From positions 1 through 64,000 of the forward strand of contig JAYMGJ010000023.1 in the NCBI GenBank assembly GCA_037178675.1: a DNA stretch of 64,000 nt, written 5' to 3'. The first letter of the stretch is position 1, and every line of letters begins with the position of its first letter. A program made the position numbers and the translations under genes. This stretch comes from Scleroderma bovista. Its lineage: Eukaryota; Basidiomycota; Agaricomycetes; Boletales; Sclerodermataceae. The notes under the pieces were generated by a model. The model ran no database searches, was not told the origin of the DNA, and saw nothing but the letters and a program-made list of their open reading frames with translations. Below, in pieces: positions 60,827 through 64,000 of this stretch.

Positions 60827-63800
60827 CTACCTCGCAGGATGTTCTACGGTTTCCATCTCTCTCAGCTCCTGCTTCAACGCAGCAACGGTTTCGGGAAGCT
60901 CTTCAGGTGAAACCTCGAGCCGAGACCTCAACTCGCTCTCATCTCGGATGCTCAGGATATCTTGCAAATGAACGCGCGCGGAAGCACGATCGAGTGCCTC
61001 CGCTTCAGCGCTCTCCGCAGCCCAAATCTCCAAAATTTGATTCAACGGATAGGATATAGGAGAATTTTCGAGGTTCTCTTGCTGGTCTTCACCGCGGGCT
61101 AGGGGTTGTGACATAGGTTCGTGTGTACGATCCTCCTCGGGATTATGGGACCGCGACATGCGGCACTGAATGCACCCCGTCGATGGTGAAGGGCTGAGAT
61201 CATGTTCTACAGCATATGAGCTGCATGCTTTTGCATCATTACAGGGACCCTTCTCCCACTTCCCCGAAAGCTCCCATTTAAGGATTCGCACATGCGTGGA
61301 TATCTGTGATGACTACAGTTTAAAGCAAGACAAAGAGTGATGGAACGGATACCCACATTGAACCTAGCCAAGGTGTCTGAAATTTCATCTTCACACGCCT
61401 TGATATCCTGCTTGAACTTCCTCCGTGCGAAGAACCGAGTCAAGATTGATTTGTCTGTCAGTCCGTGCAAAAACTTGCACACCTGTGGGAAGGGTGTACA
61501 TATCAACGGGGTACCATTTCGTTACCAGGAGAATGACTGACCTGCTTCAGAGTATGGCAAAGCTGCTTGAGAGGTTGAGAAAGTTCTTGTTCAACAGCTT
61601 CCCCTGCTTCGACGATTTCTCTATGGATGCAAAATACCATCGCGGTGCACCGTCGTGTTAAGCGGAGACACAACAGTTGATTTTCCTGCACACCATGTAA
61701 TGGTCCATTCCATTCCAAGTATTCGGCAAGGTCCATTTAACACGGTTCAGGGCCAAGATAAGAATGAAGAAATTCAAGGCAATAATGATGTCAAATAACA
61801 TCTTGAGCAGGAAAAACAAATGACACATACCCCAACTTGCTCACATGCGTCCCATATATCCAAGAGCAGACGCACGGCCTCAGCGAGCCCGGGAACTGGT
61901 ACGATTTCCATCACTTCCGCTGAAACCTCTAGGCACTGCCTGATCATTGGAAGGATCACATCTCTAGCTGTAGGAGTATAAATTCAGAAATCAATGCAGG
62001 AATCGGTGGTAGTTGATCATGCATGCCTGTTTCCCCAACGGTTTCGAGTGCCATCTCGATCTTCCCTGGTGGTATAGTAGATATCAGGACTTCCACGATA
62101 TCCTGCACCAAATCAGCTGATCACGACCATCGTAAGACGGGTAAAAGACCCACCTCTCGCACGCGGGTTTTCTCTTGCTTCTCTACGCATTCTCTGTGAA
62201 ATAAACGGCCAAGGAAACCTTGCCGGTCCTGGGAAGGAGACACGAGCTGGAGGAACGTGTCAGGGGTTTCCACTGGATAGCTCAGGGAATAAACGTCATT
62301 TACTGTCGTCTCCCTAGTATCAACTGCCCCTCCGCACGACACGCTGTTAAATTTCTTCCTCGCTTCTCTCCGCTCCACGGATTTGGCCGTTTTTTCCCTG
62401 TCCTGTTCTTCCTTGTCATCGTCTCTGCCAACTCCTCGACTGAATACACGGGAAAACCGCTCCTTCCTAGGGTTCTCGCACACCCCCTTTAAAGAGGTAT
62501 GCGATAATGACGAAAGCGTCGATGATAGCGTTTGTTCACGTATCAAGGAAGTACCGGGAGCCGGGGAGGCATATAAGGGTTGGCCGGACATTGTTTGCGT
62601 CGTAGAAGATACAGGATTGTCCGTGACTGATGAATGTCCCAGTCCACCTGCTGCAAGGATGGGTCTGTGGTAAGGATAACTGACATCGGTCCATGAGTGG
62701 GATACCCCTAAGATACGGCACGATCGACAAAGGACTTACTCTTGTGAGAAGCACAGCTTCCCGTGTGGAATTTGCTGTGGGATGCATGAAGAAGATGAGA
62801 GTGGTAGGGACACAGCAGAAGAGTGTGATTGGGAGCGTGACTGGACCAAAGTCTGGCTTACTTGTGGCAACGGCACGGCAACTTGTGGTGGTGTATAAGA
62901 CGTTGATGCAGAGCATTGGTGTCCCAGAGCGGGGATGTCCTTGATCGGCCCAACGACTTTATCCAAGGCCACATGCGCAGATGGATGCAAGGTTGGACAT
63001 GAAGCACAGGACTTAAAAGAAGAAGCCGAGGGTGCTCTAGTCACACCTCTGGTACTTCGCTGACGTCCAACGTAACTCTTTTCAAGTGAGTGCACAATAT
63101 AGCCCTGTGATAAATATAACTGCATGATGCCGAGAGGAAACTACTCACGGCTTCCTCATCCGGGACTTGTAAGTTCTCTCCAGCAGGCCCGAAATCGTTC
63201 GCTCCCTTATCTTCCCGCAACCTACCTGCACGACCAGTGTCACTGTCATTATTCATCTGGAGCACTGACCCAAAACTTGGCATTGTGGTTGAAGAGGGGA
63301 CATATGACACAGGGGATCGGGGTTGTGAGAAGGACCTGGTGAATTCGCTATCTGGTCCACTCCCTGTGTAGTACTGCTGTCCGCATTCCTCCCGTTGAAG
63401 ATGATAGCTGTCGTGCCAACTACGAGAATCGTACTGCGGAAGTGAGGATGCTGGGTGGTGCGTTCCTAGTGTCACACCGTCATGGTAGTCCTGATCTGAT
63501 GGCACTGGGTTGTGATATATCTTGGATTGCCGTCGTTCTCCCCAAGCTTCGCCAATTTGTGGGTGGGGACCGGGCGGAGTGGTCGCAGAGAAAAAATTAT
63601 TGACGGTATTTAGAATTACCATCGGCGGTGTGGGGGGTGAACTACGAGCAAAAAACTCCGCTTGTGAAGCCGGAGACGCGTGAGGGGAAGTGGATACGAT
63701 GGAAGAAGATCGCCTTTGATCAACTCGGGTAGATGGTGAGCTAGTTAGTGGTGAACTTTGCTCGCTGTAGTATACACGTGGAGACTGCCCGTATGCGTAG

Positions 63801-64000
63801 TAGGACGGATAGTGTCCTAGAGACTGACGACGCACCGAATAAGAGTATCATATCAAAAGTAGGGCAGACAATACCATAGGAAAGCATGAGACGAGAAAGG
63901 GAAATTTTACAGTCCGAGACACTTACGGTAGAGAGAGGAGAAAACGTAGAATGTGTCTGCGCATATCCCGACGAGTCTGAGCCCCTCAACGAGGAGCTCG
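60827..64000 (-). CDS. MLKL_NTD/HeLo-like four-helix-bundle protein, 5' end beyond window
   Basis: Exons: ends at 63927; 63823-63149; 63077-62740; 62664-62154; 62102-62027; 61967-61831; 61685-61542; 61482-61357; 61303-60827. All phases agree. About 850 residues are visible. The first about 530 are Ser/Pro/Tyr-rich and probably disordered (GHYPSYYAYGQSPRVYYSEQ). Then comes a helical domain: MALETVGETARDVILPMIRQ, EIVPVPGLAEAVRLLLDIWD, CLRLTRRCTAMVFCIHREIV, ELSQPLKQLCHTLKQV, FFARRKFKQDIKACEDEISD and TLARFN, then STHVRILK. This is the pattern of fungal MLKL_NTD-like domains, related in fold to HeLo death domains. The C-terminus is acidic and helical. No kinase, NB-ARC or TPR is visible. One intron uses a GC donor (ACAG|GCATGC). 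Function unknown; membrane perturbation or signalling is inference. Confidence 0.85.

Overview
The window looks like a nuclear chromosome segment of a filamentous basidiomycete, most likely an agaricomycete (mushroom-forming fungus). Genes are cut by many short introns of about 45-90 nt with GT...AG ends. The gene set is fungal: an LRR/PP2C adenylate cyclase, a myosin-motor chitin synthase, USE1, MDM31 and MIP1. Several proteins of unknown function have an agaricomycete flavour, including one with an MLKL_NTD/HeLo-like four-helix domain. Family assignments come from reading translated motifs; no database search was run. Where exon joins are given, they were placed by hand from splice signals and reading-frame continuity.

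Layout. At 1-5.3 kb, on the minus strand, is a cAMP-producing adenylate cyclase whose 3' end is cut by the window edge. It is transcribed away from a NIPA-type Mg2+ transporter gene (5.7-8.6 kb, plus). A sparse stretch follows, with one Ser/Arg/Pro-rich unknown gene (11.5-12.6 kb, plus). From 15.5 to 28.2 kb is a dense housekeeping block: ribosomal protein uS2/RPS0, homocysteine S-methyltransferase and API5 (all minus), USE1 SNARE (plus), and a large class V-type chitin synthase with a myosin motor-like domain (minus).

An unknown C2-like protein gene lies at 29.9-32.2 kb (plus). A gene-poor 7 kb interval follows. Then come a Ser/Pro-rich unknown gene (39.3-40.6 kb, minus), a candidate small three-exon gene (41.5-42.1 kb, plus), a Bax-inhibitor-1/LFG family gene (43.7-45.1 kb, minus), and a repeat-containing unknown gene (45.4-47.0 kb, minus) with a related unresolved coding region next to it (about 47.6-48.3 kb). 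The last block, all minus, holds an MFS sugar transporter, ribosomal protein eS7/RPS7, MDM31, mitochondrial DNA polymerase gamma (MIP1), and the MLKL_NTD-like protein, whose 5' end runs off the right edge.

Themes. Nutrient and growth signalling (adenylate cyclase, sugar transporter), wall synthesis and secretion (chitin synthase, USE1), translation (uS2, eS7), mitochondrial maintenance (MDM31, MIP1) and proteins with links to cell-death control (API5, BI-1, MLKL_NTD-like) share the segment. I see no operon, CRISPR array, intact transposon, convincing tRNA or biosynthetic cluster. The most interesting signals are the kinase-less MLKL_NTD-like protein, four frame-supported GC-AG introns, a shared Lys-Leu-Lys motif family in two neighbouring minus-strand regions, and an unusual Ile in the catalytic motif of the adenylate cyclase.
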